From Bradyrhizobium sp. (lineage in GTDB: Bacteria; Pseudomonadota; Alphaproteobacteria; Rhizobiales; Xanthobacteraceae), in contig NZ_SSNA01000123.1 of NCBI RefSeq assembly GCF_004799445.1, forward strand, positions 1-64,000: a DNA stretch of 64,000 nt, read 5' to 3'. This document shows, one piece after another, positions 44,084 through 53,289 of this stretch (its first letter is position 1; every line of letters begins with the position of its first letter). The notes beneath the pieces are model-generated. The model was given only the letters and a program-made list of their open reading frames with translations. It was not told the DNA's origin and did not search any database. A program made the translations under genes and the position numbers.

Positions 44084-46555
44084 TCACGCCGCTTGCGACG
44101 CAAGCGCACCGAACTTGGACAGCAGCGCTTCGACATCGGCCGCGGGGCGCGCCGCACTGAACAGGAAGCCCTGCACCTCATTGCAGCCTTCGGCGCGCAG
44201 CCAGTCGAGCTGGTCGATGGTCTCGACGCCTTCCGCCGTGGTGGTGATGTTCAGGCTGCGGCCAAGGCCGGAGATCGCTCTCACGATCGCGACACAGTCG
44301 GGGCGCTCGGCGATATCCTTTACAAACGACCGGTCGATCTTGATCTTGTCGAAGGGAAAGCTTCGGAGGTAGCTGAGGCTGGAATAGCCGGTGCCGAAAT
44401 CGTCCATCGAGATGCTGATGCCAAGGCCACGCAACTGATGCAGGATCGCAAGATTGGCCTCGGTCTCCGCCAGGAACAGCGATTCGGTGATTTCAAGCTC
44501 GAGCCGCAACGGCGACAATCCGGAATGCGCCAAGGCCGAGATCACCGCCTGGACCAGATTGCGGCTACGAAACTGCACCGGCGACAGATTGACCGCGACC
44601 TTGATGGCATCGGGCCATTTGGCCGCCTCGGTGCAGGCCTCCCGCAACACCCATTCGCCGAGCGAGACGATCAGTCCGATGTCCTCGGCGACCGGAATGA
44701 AATCCGCCGGCGAGATCATGCCTTTTTCGGGGTGCCGCCAGCGCAGCAGAGATTCAAAGCCGCTGATCCGGTCAGCGGCGATGTCCACCAGCGGCTGATA
44801 ATGAAGCTCGAACTCGCCATTGGCGAAGGCGCGGCGCAGGTCCAGCTCCATGTCGCGGCGCTTTTGCGCCAGCCGATCCATCTCCCGTTCGAAGAAGCGG
44901 TGAACACCGCCGCCGTCGGACTTCGCCCGGTACAGCGCCATGTCGGCGTTGCGCATCAGCTCCTCGGTGGTGCTGCCGTCGCCGGGCGACAGCGCAACGC
45001 CGATGCTGGCGCCGATGACGACCTCAATGCCGTCGATGTCATAGCTTGCGCTCAATATCTTGATCAATCGGGCGGAAAAATCGCTGACCTCGTTCGGCGA
45101 GACCTCGGAGGCAAGGATCACCGCAAACTCGTCGCCGCCGAGCCGGGCCGCCAGATTGTTGCCCCGAACCTGCGACCGCAGCCGGTCGGCGACCAGCCTC
45201 AAGAGGCGGTCGCCCATCGGGTGACCGAACGAATCGTTGACGTTCTTGAACAGGTCGAGATCGACGCACAGCACCGCCACTCTGTTGCTTCCGCTCTGGC
45301 CATGCTCCAGCGCCTGGCGAAGACGATCCTGATAAGATTCCCGGTTCGGCAGATTGGTCAGGCCATCGTGGTGAGCCATGTAGGCGATCCGCGCCTCGGC
45401 CTTGCGCCGTTCGGTGATGTCGACAACGGCGACGAGGTAGCCGTCGCGTCCCTCGAACACCACGCGCCGTCCGAACGTCAGCACGTGAATCTCGCTACCG
45501 TCGGCCTTGAGATGCCGCCAGTTGCCGCTGGAATGATAGGCCTCGCCGATCTGCTGCAGCGCCTCCGAATGACTTACCCACTCATCCCTTGGCCAGATCT
45601 CCTGGAGCTTCATGCGCAGGAACGTCGCACGGCTATATCCGTAATGCTGCACAGCCGCGTCATTGACGCTCAGAAACCCGGTCGTTTCGGCATCGAACAC
45701 CCACATCGGCATCGGGTTGTTGTCGAACAGCAGTCGAAACGAGGCCTCACGCCGCTTCAGCGCCGTGACATCGGAAACCGTCAGCGAGAGAATGTCGCCG
45801 AATGCGGTTGCGCCCAGTTTCAGGTTGCGATCGTCGCTGTCGATTTCGAACTGGTCGCGGTTGCCGCTGCTGACGACCGCCAGCAACCGCTCGACGACCT
45901 CGGGCGAACACAGGAGATTCCCCCCGGCGCTGAGCCGGCGCCACAGCAATCCGGTCGAAGGCACCTTCAGCAGCCGTGAGGCGCCCTGATTGTGGTGAAC
46001 GATCTGGAAGTCGAACGGCCGCGCCTCGGAATCGCGAATCGCCGCGAGCGACAGCACGCCCTCGTCGGTCGCGGAGAAAATCGCATCGAGCAGATTGTAG
46101 GAAGGAGCCCGCTCGTTGACATAGGCGCCGATCAGGGTGCTGCCCCAGCGCGACGATGTCGGCATCGCCAGCACATCATAGGTCTGAACCACCCCATCGC
46201 GTACGCAATGCGCAGCGGAAAGGTAGGGACGGCCGTTGGCGACCGCGCAGGCGGCGGCTTCGCCGAGCGCGGTGGCGCAATCGGGTGACAGCGCGGTGAC
46301 GGGGATGTCCCAGCGGTCGTCGCCCAGCCATTTCTGGACGTAGCGGCCGGCGCGCGACACTTCGAGCACGTTGTTGTTGTCCTTGAGCAGGACGATGTGA
46401 TCCGCCAGCCGGCCGAGGCTTCCCAGCATCACATCTTCATATCGCGGCAGCCTTTCGCCCGGCCGCAGTGCCGCCTGCCACTTGCGCTGCAGGACCGGGA
46501 CATCATCGAACATTTCCGTATTGAGTTTCCCCGATGGCTTCCTGGCAGCAAGCAT
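44084..46555 (-). CDS. PAS-GGDEF-EAL cyclic-di-GMP signalling protein
   Basis: This protein has 823 residues. The N-terminal half has at least two PAS-like sensor segments; the second ends with the PAC-like WRHLKADGSEIHVLTF and VAVVDITERRKAE. The GGDEF domain carries RLGGDEFAVIL, an intact active-site motif, and the EAL domain opens GFESLLRWRHPEKG (ESL in place of EAL) with later DDFGTGYSSLSYL. Both cyclase and phosphodiesterase halves look potentially active. There is no membrane segment. The ATG at 46555 follows TGGGGA; the extension to 46579 lacks a ribosome-binding site. Confidence 0.93.
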   Translation of the reverse strand: MLAARKPSGKLNTEMFDDVPVLQRKWQAALRPGERLPRYEDVMLGSLGRLADHIVLLKDNNNVLEVSRAGRYVQKWLGDDRWDIPVTALSPDCATALGEAAACAVANGRPYLSAAHCVRDGVVQTYDVLAMPTSSRWGSTLIGAYVNERAPSYNLLDAIFSATDEGVLSLAAIRDSEARPFDFQIVHHNQGASRLLKVPSTGLLWRRLSAGGNLLCSPEVVERLLAVVSSGNRDQFEIDSDDRNLKLGATAFGDILSLTVSDVTALKRREASFRLLFDNNPMPMWVFDAETTGFLSVNDAAVQHYGYSRATFLRMKLQEIWPRDEWVSHSEALQQIGEAYHSSGNWRHLKADGSEIHVLTFGRRVVFEGRDGYLVAVVDITERRKAEARIAYMAHHDGLTNLPNRESYQDRLRQALEHGQSGSNRVAVLCVDLDLFKNVNDSFGHPMGDRLLRLVADRLRSQVRGNNLAARLGGDEFAVILASEVSPNEVSDFSARLIKILSASYDIDGIEVVIGASIGVALSPGDGSTTEELMRNADMALYRAKSDGGGVHRFFEREMDRLAQKRRDMELDLRRAFANGEFELHYQPLVDIAADRISGFESLLRWRHPEKGMISPADFIPVAEDIGLIVSLGEWVLREACTEAAKWPDAIKVAVNLSPVQFRSRNLVQAVISALAHSGLSPLRLELEITESLFLAETEANLAILHQLRGLGISISMDDFGTGYSSLSYLRSFPFDKIKIDRSFVKDIAERPDCVAIVRAISGLGRSLNITTTAEGVETIDQLDWLRAEGCNEVQGFLFSAARPAADVEALLSKFGALASQAA

Positions 46556-46748
46556 GACATTCCCCACAACGCGCAACAATTTCGCGGGTCATCCAATGCA
46601 GCCGCGCTTAATGCGCTGTAAAAATTGCGGGCGTGAGGCGGCGAACCGGCGATTATGACGGTTTTAAGTCGCGCGATGGTTAGTGGGCATTAGAGACTAT
46701 GACAGTCGTCGCAGTGAGCGTGACATCCCGATCCGGCGGCGAAAAAGA

Positions 46749-47813
46749 CTAGCGCGCGACGACCTCGACCTCGCCGTCGACGCCGTTGACGACATTGAAG
46801 GGGCGGTCGTACACCTTGCCCTCGTTCTTGGCGATGGCGCGATATTCGCCTTCGGACAACACGACGCGGGGGAATGCGCCGATCGATTCCTTGATGATGT
46901 CGCCGCCCGGCGTGATCACGGACCACGCGGTGTTCGCCAGCGCCTCGCCGCCGCGGTCGCTGACCAGCTTCAGGGTGATGACCGCGGCGCGATGGGTGAT
47001 GATCACGTCGGTCAGCTTGCCGGCCTGGACGCGAATGTCCGAGCGCACCACGGAATTGGCGTCGCCGTAGTTGGAGATGATGTAGTAGGTGCCCTCCGGC
47101 AGCAGCGCGACATCGCCGGCGGCAACGTTGGGTACCAGCGAGGCGCGCTCGCCGACTTCAAACTGGCTGCCCTTGTAGATCGCGAACGAAATCTGGTTCT
47201 GCGGAATCTTCGAAGTGCCGACGCGGCCTTCGATGCGCAGGCCGCCCGCCGGAAGCACGAAGGATTCGCGGTCGGTCTCGGCCTTCAGGGTCACCGGCCG
47301 CACCGCGCTGACCAGTCCAAGCGCGACATGGACCACATAGCTGCCCGGCGGCAGCACGATATTCGGCGTCGCGCCGCGTTCCTCGCGAATCAGTTTGAAC
47401 GCGCCGGTCTCGTCCGGCCGGTCTGAAAATACCCGCCACACCAGCCCGTTGTTGATGACCGGCAGATCCTTGCCGTAACGGGCCGTGAGCGCCAGCACGG
47501 CCTGGTTGGGCGGCGATGCGCTGGAGGGCGCGACCACCGGCGGTGCCACGTTGGCGATCGGGGGCGGGGGCTGCGTCAACGGCGCGGGCAGATTCGGCAT
47601 CGATGCCGGGCCGGAGGAAGGCGCCAGATTCATGGCCGGCCCTGCCGGGGCTTCCGGAACCGAGGCCGGGGGTACCGGTGGCGGCCGATCGGTAAACATC
47701 TGAGCCGAAACGGAGACTGGGACCGCGGCGACCAGAATTGCGGCAAGCAAGAGCATCGCAAGCCCGCTTGCGCCCCGCCTGGATCCGTTGATGCCTTGAC
47801 TTCCCATCGTCAT
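46749..47813 (-). CDS. Exported beta-rich protein with Pro-rich linker
   Basis: This 354-residue protein has a signal peptide (SGLAMLLLAAILVAAVPVSVSA, cut before QMF), then a Pro/Ala/Ser linker (about 39-105). Repeated beta-sandwich-like modules with the pattern LPPGSYVVHVALG, LPAGGLRIEG, LPEGTYYIISNYG and LSEGEYRAIAKN follow. These recall carboxypeptidase-regulatory or collagen-binding-B folds, used for carbohydrate or cell-wall contact. No enzyme motif is seen. It diverges from the patatin gene at 48025. Confidence 0.75.
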   Translation of the reverse strand: MTMGSQGINGSRRGASGLAMLLLAAILVAAVPVSVSAQMFTDRPPPVPPASVPEAPAGPAMNLAPSSGPASMPNLPAPLTQPPPPIANVAPPVVAPSSASPPNQAVLALTARYGKDLPVINNGLVWRVFSDRPDETGAFKLIREERGATPNIVLPPGSYVVHVALGLVSAVRPVTLKAETDRESFVLPAGGLRIEGRVGTSKIPQNQISFAIYKGSQFEVGERASLVPNVAAGDVALLPEGTYYIISNYGDANSVVRSDIRVQAGKLTDVIITHRAAVITLKLVSDRGGEALANTAWSVITPGGDIIKESIGAFPRVVLSEGEYRAIAKNEGKVYDRPFNVVNGVDGEVEVVAR

Positions 47814-48024
47814 AACCGATGCTTTTCACTGAAAACGCGGCAAATTCAAGCCTCTGGTATACAGATGGGCGCCGTGGAACCGGCAAGGCCGCCAGATATT
47901 ACCTTCCGGGGACCGCGGACGCGTCACATTCCGTCCCCCACCGCGGCATAAACCATGCTTGTGGTCGATTCTGGCAGGATCGGGCCGCAGCTTGTAGCCT
48001 TGCGTTCCTCAGGAGATTGCCTCG

Positions 48025-49026
48025 GTGCTGGATAATTTGATCGGGCGCGGCCAAAATGGATCCGATGGCCGCGACAAGGTGGGGCTCGGCACCATCCGGC
48101 GGCCGGTGATCGGGCTGGCGCTCGGCGGCGGCGCCGCGCGCGGATTTGCCCATATCGGAATCGTCAGGACATTGATCGCCCACGGCATCATCCCCAATGT
48201 CGTGGTCGGCACCTCGATCGGCGCGGTGGTCGGCGGGGCCTACGCCGCCGGGCATCTCGATACGCTTGAAGAATGGGCGCGCAGCCTGCGGCCGCGGAAT
48301 ATCCTGGGCTATCTGGATATCCGTCTCAACGGTTCAGGCCTGATCGGCGGCGACAAGCTTGCTGCCCAGCTCGAACTCGCCATGGGCCAGACCCTGATCG
48401 AGGACCTGCCGCTGAAATTTGCCACCGTAGCGACCGAGGTCCGCACCGGCCACGAAATCTGGCTGACCCATGGCCGCGTGGTCGATGCGATGCGCGCCTC
48501 CTATGCGCTGCCCGGGATATTCGCGCCGGTACTGGTGGGCGACCGGTGGCTGGTCGACGGCGCGCTGGTCAATCCGGTACCGGTGTCGGCGGCGCGGGCG
48601 ATGGGCGCGGAAATCGTGATCGCCGCCAACCTCTCGAGCGACGTCTTCACGCACGCAACGACGGTCTATTCGCACGGCGCATCGGCCGCAGCGCCGGAGA
48701 TCACGGTCGAGATCCCCGCGCCGAAGCGCGGTCTCGGCAGGTTGTTTTCCGCGGAACGCACCGTGAAGCGCGAATTTTTCGGCAGCGGCGGACGGCCGGG
48801 CATCTCTTCGGTGATGGTGGACGCCTTCAACATCATGCAGGACCGCATCACCCGCGCCCGCCTCGCCGGCGATCCACCCGATATGTTGATCTCGCCGCGG
48901 GTCGGTCAAATCGGCTGGTTTGATTTCCACCGCGCCGACGATCTGATCGCGCATGGCGCGCGCGCCGCCGAACGCGCCATCATCTCGATCCAGGAAGCGA
49001 TCCACATTCTGGCGCCCGGCGCATGA
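48025..49026 (+). CDS. Patatin-like phospholipase (RssA type)
   Basis: This 333-residue lipid acyl hydrolase with a Ser-Asp dyad has the oxyanion loop GLALGGGAARG (30-40), nucleophile Ser64 in GTSIG and catalytic Asp178 in LVDGALVNPV. It has no signal peptide. The GTG start at 48025 has AGGAGA 8 bp upstream. It is probably involved in membrane-lipid turnover; the substrate is unknown. A CCTCGGG/CCCGAGG hairpin lies 15 bp past the stop. Confidence 0.93.
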   Translation: MLDNLIGRGQNGSDGRDKVGLGTIRRPVIGLALGGGAARGFAHIGIVRTLIAHGIIPNVVVGTSIGAVVGGAYAAGHLDTLEEWARSLRPRNILGYLDIRLNGSGLIGGDKLAAQLELAMGQTLIEDLPLKFATVATEVRTGHEIWLTHGRVVDAMRASYALPGIFAPVLVGDRWLVDGALVNPVPVSAARAMGAEIVIAANLSSDVFTHATTVYSHGASAAAPEITVEIPAPKRGLGRLFSAERTVKREFFGSGGRPGISSVMVDAFNIMQDRITRARLAGDPPDMLISPRVGQIGWFDFHRADDLIAHGARAAERAIISIQEAIHILAPGA

Positions 49027-49041
49027 TCCACCAAAGCATGC

Positions 49042-49061
49042 CCTCGGGGCTTGACCCGAGG
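49042..49061. repeat. Short GC hairpin, repeat remnant
   Basis: CCTCGGG-GCTTGA-CCCGAGG forms a 7-bp stem after the patatin gene, without a T-run. It resembles a fragment of a dispersed CATGCCC...-type repeat seen in related genomes. Confidence 0.45.
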
Positions 49062-49213
49062 TGTGAGGATTTGGCGATAACATCATCCGCAGCTTAACGA
49101 CTTTGCCGCGCGATCTGACGCCAAACAGGACACCATTTTTGCTGATCGCGTTGTTATCCGCCAATGTGGATGCGGCGGCCGACAAGCTGCGCTGAGCGCC
49201 TTCTCGCCCGGGA

Positions 49214-49642
49214 TCAGGCGGTCTTGATGTAATCGCGCAGCGCTTCTTGCTCCATCTCGTATTCGCGCACGCGCCATTTGACGATGTCGCCGATGGAAAT
49301 CAAACCGACAACCCGCTCGCCGTCGAGCACCGGCAGATGCCGGAATTTTCCGAGCGTCATCATCTCCATGATCGCGGCAACGGTGTCGGACTGCTTGCAG
49401 CTGATGACCTTGCGCGTCATCACCGCGCTGACGGGTTCCTCGAGCACCGCAGCACCGCGTTCGCCGAGCACGCGCACGATGTCGCGCTCCGACAGGATGC
49501 CCTCGATGCGGCCCGTGCTCATCACCAGGACGGCGCCGATCTTCCGCTCCCCCAGGATCTTGATGGCGGCGGAGAGTTTCGCCTCCGGCTCGACGCTCTG
49601 GATATTGTGGCCTTTGGTATCGAGAATTGCACGTACCGTCAT
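49214..49642 (-). CDS. CBS-domain-pair protein
   Basis: This 142-residue protein is a tandem pair of CBS motifs: LSAAIKILGERKIGAVLVM with GILSERDIVRVL, then DTVAAIMEMMTLGKFRHLPVL with GLISIGDIVKW. It belongs to the stand-alone CBS type that binds adenine nucleotides and acts as an energy sensor. The ATG at 49642 follows AAGGAGACGAC; the longer reading to 49708 is basic and not conserved-looking. Confidence 0.93.
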   Translation of the reverse strand: MTVRAILDTKGHNIQSVEPEAKLSAAIKILGERKIGAVLVMSTGRIEGILSERDIVRVLGERGAAVLEEPVSAVMTRKVISCKQSDTVAAIMEMMTLGKFRHLPVLDGERVVGLISIGDIVKWRVREYEMEQEALRDYIKTA

Positions 49643-49843
49643 TGTCGTCTCCTTGAATCCGATCGCGCCCCTTAAGCGAGCGCGGCCTTTATTCACCCGA
49701 GTTTTCAATCAACAGTTCAGCGCCGGTTTCGTTGCGGGCGCATTGGGAACGCACGGCTTCCCGGAGCACATTCCGCGGGGCCAAGGCCGTGCCGCATCAA
49801 GCCGTGATGATGGATGAAATCGCCTTGCGCCGCAAGCAAAGGA

Positions 49844-50641
49844 TCAGCTGCGGTTGGGTCCGTCGTCGGAGGACGCATCTGCAGCATGGGGCGCCGCGCG
49901 CGGAACCGGATCGAACAGGGAAAACAGCAACAGACCAGCGAGAAAGCCGCCGATATGCGCTTGCCAAGCGACGCTGGCGCCGTCCGCGCCGATGGCGATC
50001 GATCCGACGCCGAAGATGATGTTGACGCCGAACCAGACGCCGAGAAAGCCGAGCACGCGCGTATCGCGCAGCGCGCGCATCAGCGACAGCGCCGGCACCT
50101 GTGCGGCGGCATCGCCATCGCCGCGGCTGAACGACAGGAAGCTGCCGCGCACGAAGGCAAAGCGAATCGCCGCCGCCATGGTGCCCGAGACCGACGCCGA
50201 CGCGCCGATCATCGGCGCCACCGCATGCTCATGGGTGACAAGATGCGCCAGCGCGCCGGCGGCGGCGGTCACCGCCATGAAAACGAAAAACCGGACCGCG
50301 CCAAAGCGGCGCGCCAGCGCGCTGCCGAACGGCAGCAGCCACAGCACGTTGAAACCGATATGGCTGAGATTGGCGTGCAGCAGCGAATAGGTCACGAAGG
50401 TCCAGACCTTGGCGCCCTCGCCGCCGGGAAACTCGATCGCCAGCAGCGTCGAATCGTAGCGCTTCGGAATGAAGCCGAAGACGTCGATGGTCCAGTTTTC
50501 CAGATCCGGTGGCAGCAGCACGCGCAGGTGAATGACCCCCAGCAGCAGCACATAGGCAGTCAGCGCGCCCGGCAGCGTCAGGATCGGCTCGCGCGGGGGC
50601 GCCGGCGGCCACTCCGGCGGGGATTCGGATGGAGATTCCAA
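49844..50641 (-). CDS. Rhomboid-family intramembrane serine protease
   Basis: This 265-residue protein has about six membrane spans. The L1/TM2 motif HIGFNVLWLLPFG holds the oxyanion Asn, catalytic Ser148 is in GASASVSG and catalytic His229 in WQAHIGGFLAG. The dyad is complete, so an active protease is likely. The N-terminus is a Pro/Glu-rich cytoplasmic tail. Substrates are unknown. Confidence 0.93.
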   Translation of the reverse strand: MESPSESPPEWPPAPPREPILTLPGALTAYVLLLGVIHLRVLLPPDLENWTIDVFGFIPKRYDSTLLAIEFPGGEGAKVWTFVTYSLLHANLSHIGFNVLWLLPFGSALARRFGAVRFFVFMAVTAAAGALAHLVTHEHAVAPMIGASASVSGTMAAAIRFAFVRGSFLSFSRGDGDAAAQVPALSLMRALRDTRVLGFLGVWFGVNIIFGVGSIAIGADGASVAWQAHIGGFLAGLLLFSLFDPVPRAAPHAADASSDDGPNRS

Positions 50642-50780
50642 GGGGGCGCAGACCTCAAGAAGGCGGCTCTTGCGAGCGATTGGGCCCCATTAGAGCGTTT
50701 TGGCGCGAAGTGGAAGCCGATTGACGCGAGGAACAGCCGTCAAACCCATGGCGTTGCCGCAAGATGCCGCACGGCCAAAC

Positions 50781-50810
50781 AAAAAGGGAGGGCTCTGAGA
50801 AAGCCCTCCC
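50781..50810 (-). terminator. Terminator-like hairpin, minus strand, with no obvious parent gene
   Basis: GGGAGGGCT (50786-50794) pairs perfectly with AGCCCTCCC (50802-50810). On the minus strand the stem is followed by TTTTT. The nearest upstream minus-strand gene (opgC) ends nearly 1 kb away beyond a plus-strand gene, so the hairpin may end a small RNA or attenuate the rhomboid transcript. Confidence 0.65.
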
Positions 50811-50989
50811 TCTGCTTGCCGCTGATCTTCCTGCGCGAAGGCCCCGGGACGACATCCCCACCCCTCCCCGCGCAAGCGACCAATCTGTTCGACGCCGCCT
50901 GTGTCACAACCCGCCGGAACCTGGAGAAAACCGGCGGGGGATCGAGTGCGCGGACACTAGCAGGCTGCCGTCGACCGCCAAGGCGATAG

Positions 50990-51005
50990 TTAACTTAACG
51001 TTAAC
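50990..51005 (+). promoter_or_regulatory. CtrA-type box upstream of the PAS gene
   Basis: TTAACTTAACGTTAAC is a perfect TTAA-N7-TTAAC, also embedded in two GTTAAC palindromes (50989-50994, 51000-51005). It lies 138 bp upstream of the ATG at 51143 and is oriented towards it. Confidence 0.65.
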
Positions 51006-51142
51006 GGCGCAAAGCCGGCGCCTACAGCCGCTGCGGCATGGACGCTGCAAAGCCGGTCCTGCACAACAAACCGAGGCAGGCGTGTGCGTGATTGCGGGAC
51101 AGATATGTCCCGCCGCGCCGGGTCCAGGGGCAAGGGCAAGAC

Positions 51143-51700
51143 ATGAAACATCCGTCCAGCCGCGAGTTTTTCGCCTATTGGGATGAGAAGCGCGCCGGCG
51201 CGCGCGCACCGGACCGCAGCGAGATCGAACCCGGCGCGGTGCGCGAACTGCTCGGCGATATCTTCGTGCTGTCCTACGACAGCGCCGCCGGCTACCCGTT
51301 CCGCGTCGCCGGCACCAGGCTCTGCGCGCTGCTCGGTCAGGATCTCAGGGATCGAAGCTTTTCGTCGCTGTTTGTCCAGGACGTCCGCCGCGAGATCGAA
51401 GACATCATCACGGTGGTGACCGAGGAAATGCTGGCCGCGGTCGCCGGCATCACCGCGACGGCGGAAGATGGCACGACATCGCATCTGGAATTGCTGCTGC
51501 TGCCATTCAACAGCCGCCCCCACATGCCGCTCAGCCTGACCGGATTGCTCGCCCCATTTGAAGGCGGACACCGCGTGCTGCGGGATTTCAAGCTGACCTC
51601 GTGGCGCTATCTCGGCCACCAACCGCAGCGTCTGGTTCCCCGCGCATTGCGGAAGCTCAGGGTCGCGCGCGGACTGATAGTCTATGAGGGCCTGCGCTAG
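51143..51700 (+). CDS. Single-domain PAS protein (PAS_5 type)
   Basis: This 185-residue cytoplasmic protein opens MKHPSSREFFAYWDEKRAG and continues with a PAS-like core (GDIFVLSYDSAAGYPFRVAGTRLCALLGQDLRD, seen in parts). It ends GLIVYEGLR. The pattern fits the alphaproteobacterial PAS_5 family. In Caulobacter the single-domain PAS protein MopJ modulates CtrA activity. Here a CtrA-type box lies upstream, which fits a similar circuit but proves nothing. The ATG at 51143 was chosen because upstream residues are not family-like. Confidence 0.78.
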   Translation: MKHPSSREFFAYWDEKRAGARAPDRSEIEPGAVRELLGDIFVLSYDSAAGYPFRVAGTRLCALLGQDLRDRSFSSLFVQDVRREIEDIITVVTEEMLAAVAGITATAEDGTTSHLELLLLPFNSRPHMPLSLTGLLAPFEGGHRVLRDFKLTSWRYLGHQPQRLVPRALRKLRVARGLIVYEGLR

Positions 51701-51796
51701 ACGCCCGCTGATCGATCGATCCCGGCAACGATGCTTGCCTGCGCTTGACGAAGCGCGGCGCCGGAAAGCACGCAAGCTGCAGCGGTGCGCCGGGGG

Positions 51797-52984
51797 TTAC
51801 GCCTTCCCGGGTTCCAGCGCCGGCTTGCCTTCGTCGAACTCGGCCGCATCGACGAACAGATCGGGGACCTTCTGGGCCCGACCCAGAAGCCATGCCAACC
51901 CAACCATGATCAGGATGCCGCCAACGCTGACGAAAAGTTGCGCCGAGAGGCCGTGGGAGTACTGCACCAAAAACCAGTGCGCGCCAAAGGACAGGAATAC
52001 GCCGAAGCAAAACAGCGGCAGCGAATGCTGGCCGCACATGATCATCGGGCGCAGCCATTTGGAAGCTAGGATCTCCGATTTGCGCGGGAAATATCGCGAG
52101 ACGATCAGCGCCAAAGCGAGGAAGTGCGTGAAGCGCAGCATATCGAGGTCGGTCTTGTCGATCGGATAGATCAGTTTGATCATCCATTTCGGCACCATGG
52201 CATCCAGCATCGGAACGTGCCAGGTCATCACGATCAGGAATGAGAACGCTATCCACGCGCAAGCCAGTATCAGCGCCGCGCGAGACTGGATGATGCTTTG
52301 AATCTGGGCGACGGCGCCAACGCCACACCATGCAGCGAACACGAACAGCAATTGCCAGGCGAACGGATTGAAGTACCAGTGTGTCCCCGGCGGATACGAG
52401 GCCAAATTCCAGTCGAACAGGCGCGCCCCAATGTACAGCAGGATCGAGGCCAGCAAGGTCCAGTTCGGACGGCGCAACAGGCACCACAGGATCAGCGGAG
52501 AAGCGGCCACCAGCGATATGTAGAGCGGCAGCACGTCGAGGTCGACCGGCTTGTAGCGCAGCGTGAGCGCCTGCCCGATCAGAACGTCCGGATGCTGGAG
52601 GAAATTGTGAACGTTGAACTCATCCTCATACATGGGGTTGTCGAATTTCCTGACCGTGCGCGCGATCTGCGCCGTGAACAGCAGGAACAGCATGATGTGG
52701 GCAACGTACATCTGCCACACGCGCGTCCACAGCCGCTTGAGGGCAGCGAGAAAATGCCCGGCGCGTATGATCGGACCGTAGATGTAGCCGGCCAGATAAC
52801 CGGAAATGAACACGAAGCACTCGGCGGCGTCGCTGAAGCCGTAATTGCGCAGGGTCAGCCAGGCGACGAAGTCGTCCGGAATGTGGTCGAGGAAGATCAT
52901 CCACAGCCCGACGCCGCGGAACAGATCAAGCCGGAGATCGCGCTCGACGGCGTGCGATAGAGATACCTTATCCTGACTGGCCAT
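51797..52984 (-). CDS. opgC: OpgC-like membrane protein (osmoregulated periplasmic glucan modification)
   Basis: This 395-residue protein has about ten membrane spans. It begins with a polar tail, then DLRLDLFRGVGLWMIFLDHIPDD, NYGFSDAAECFVFISGYLAG and ALKRLWTRVWQMYVAHI, the pattern of the OpgC_C family. OpgC succinylates periplasmic glucans in Rhodobacter and rhizobia; members are related to acyltransferase-3 proteins. The Met codons at 52987 and 52984 are adjacent; the second is better spaced from the purine tract. No glucan synthase gene is nearby. Confidence 0.88.
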   Translation of the reverse strand: MASQDKVSLSHAVERDLRLDLFRGVGLWMIFLDHIPDDFVAWLTLRNYGFSDAAECFVFISGYLAGYIYGPIIRAGHFLAALKRLWTRVWQMYVAHIMLFLLFTAQIARTVRKFDNPMYEDEFNVHNFLQHPDVLIGQALTLRYKPVDLDVLPLYISLVAASPLILWCLLRRPNWTLLASILLYIGARLFDWNLASYPPGTHWYFNPFAWQLLFVFAAWCGVGAVAQIQSIIQSRAALILACAWIAFSFLIVMTWHVPMLDAMVPKWMIKLIYPIDKTDLDMLRFTHFLALALIVSRYFPRKSEILASKWLRPMIMCGQHSLPLFCFGVFLSFGAHWFLVQYSHGLSAQLFVSVGGILIMVGLAWLLGRAQKVPDLFVDAAEFDEGKPALEPGKA

Positions 52985-53289
52985 CATGCCTGATCCATTT
53001 TGTCTTGTTGCGCATCGCGACAAGGGTCAAAGAGGCGCTTCGGAGGACCTGCGAAAAGCTGGCGCGCCGCGAAAAATTCACTGCGCGCACCGCTCGCAGT
53101 CGATCGTCTGAAATAAACCGCCAGCCAAAAACACGTCCCCCCGCGCATTGATACCTGCCGGAATACTGGCGTCAATGTCCCAGTCGGGACCATTGACAGC
53201 AAAAGGCGACCTCGCGGTTAGCGGCGGCTCTCGGCGCAAATCGGCTTAGGGAAAGCCAATGATCTCAAATGCCCCGCCGGTAACGCCGC
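52985..53289. other. Intergenic region, nothing recognised
   Basis: These 305 bp lie between opgC and the 3' end of the four-gene operon on the same strand. They should hold the opgC promoter and the operon's terminator, but no T-tailed hairpin was seen. Confidence 0.5.

Larger units (their letters stand above)
50642..51142. other. Intergenic region with hairpin, possible small RNA and CtrA box
   Basis: These 501 bp between the rhomboid and PAS genes contain a degenerate dispersed repeat (about 50691-50722), a terminator-like hairpin oriented to the minus strand (50781-50810) and a CtrA-type box (50990-51005). The stretch 50811-50985 has no protein-like frame and could specify a minus-strand RNA. 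Confidence 0.5.

Noticed and set aside
44051..45979. A 642-codon plus-strand frame over the GGDEF-EAL gene
   Set aside because: It is opposite intact GGDEF and EAL motifs and also runs through the dispersed repeat.
50811..50985. 6S RNA or 4.5S RNA gene
   Set aside because: The stretch lacks the conserved 4.5S core (GGAAGGAAGCAG-like) and the long bulged 6S stem, and the usual neighbours are absent. It is kept only as an unnamed RNA candidate.
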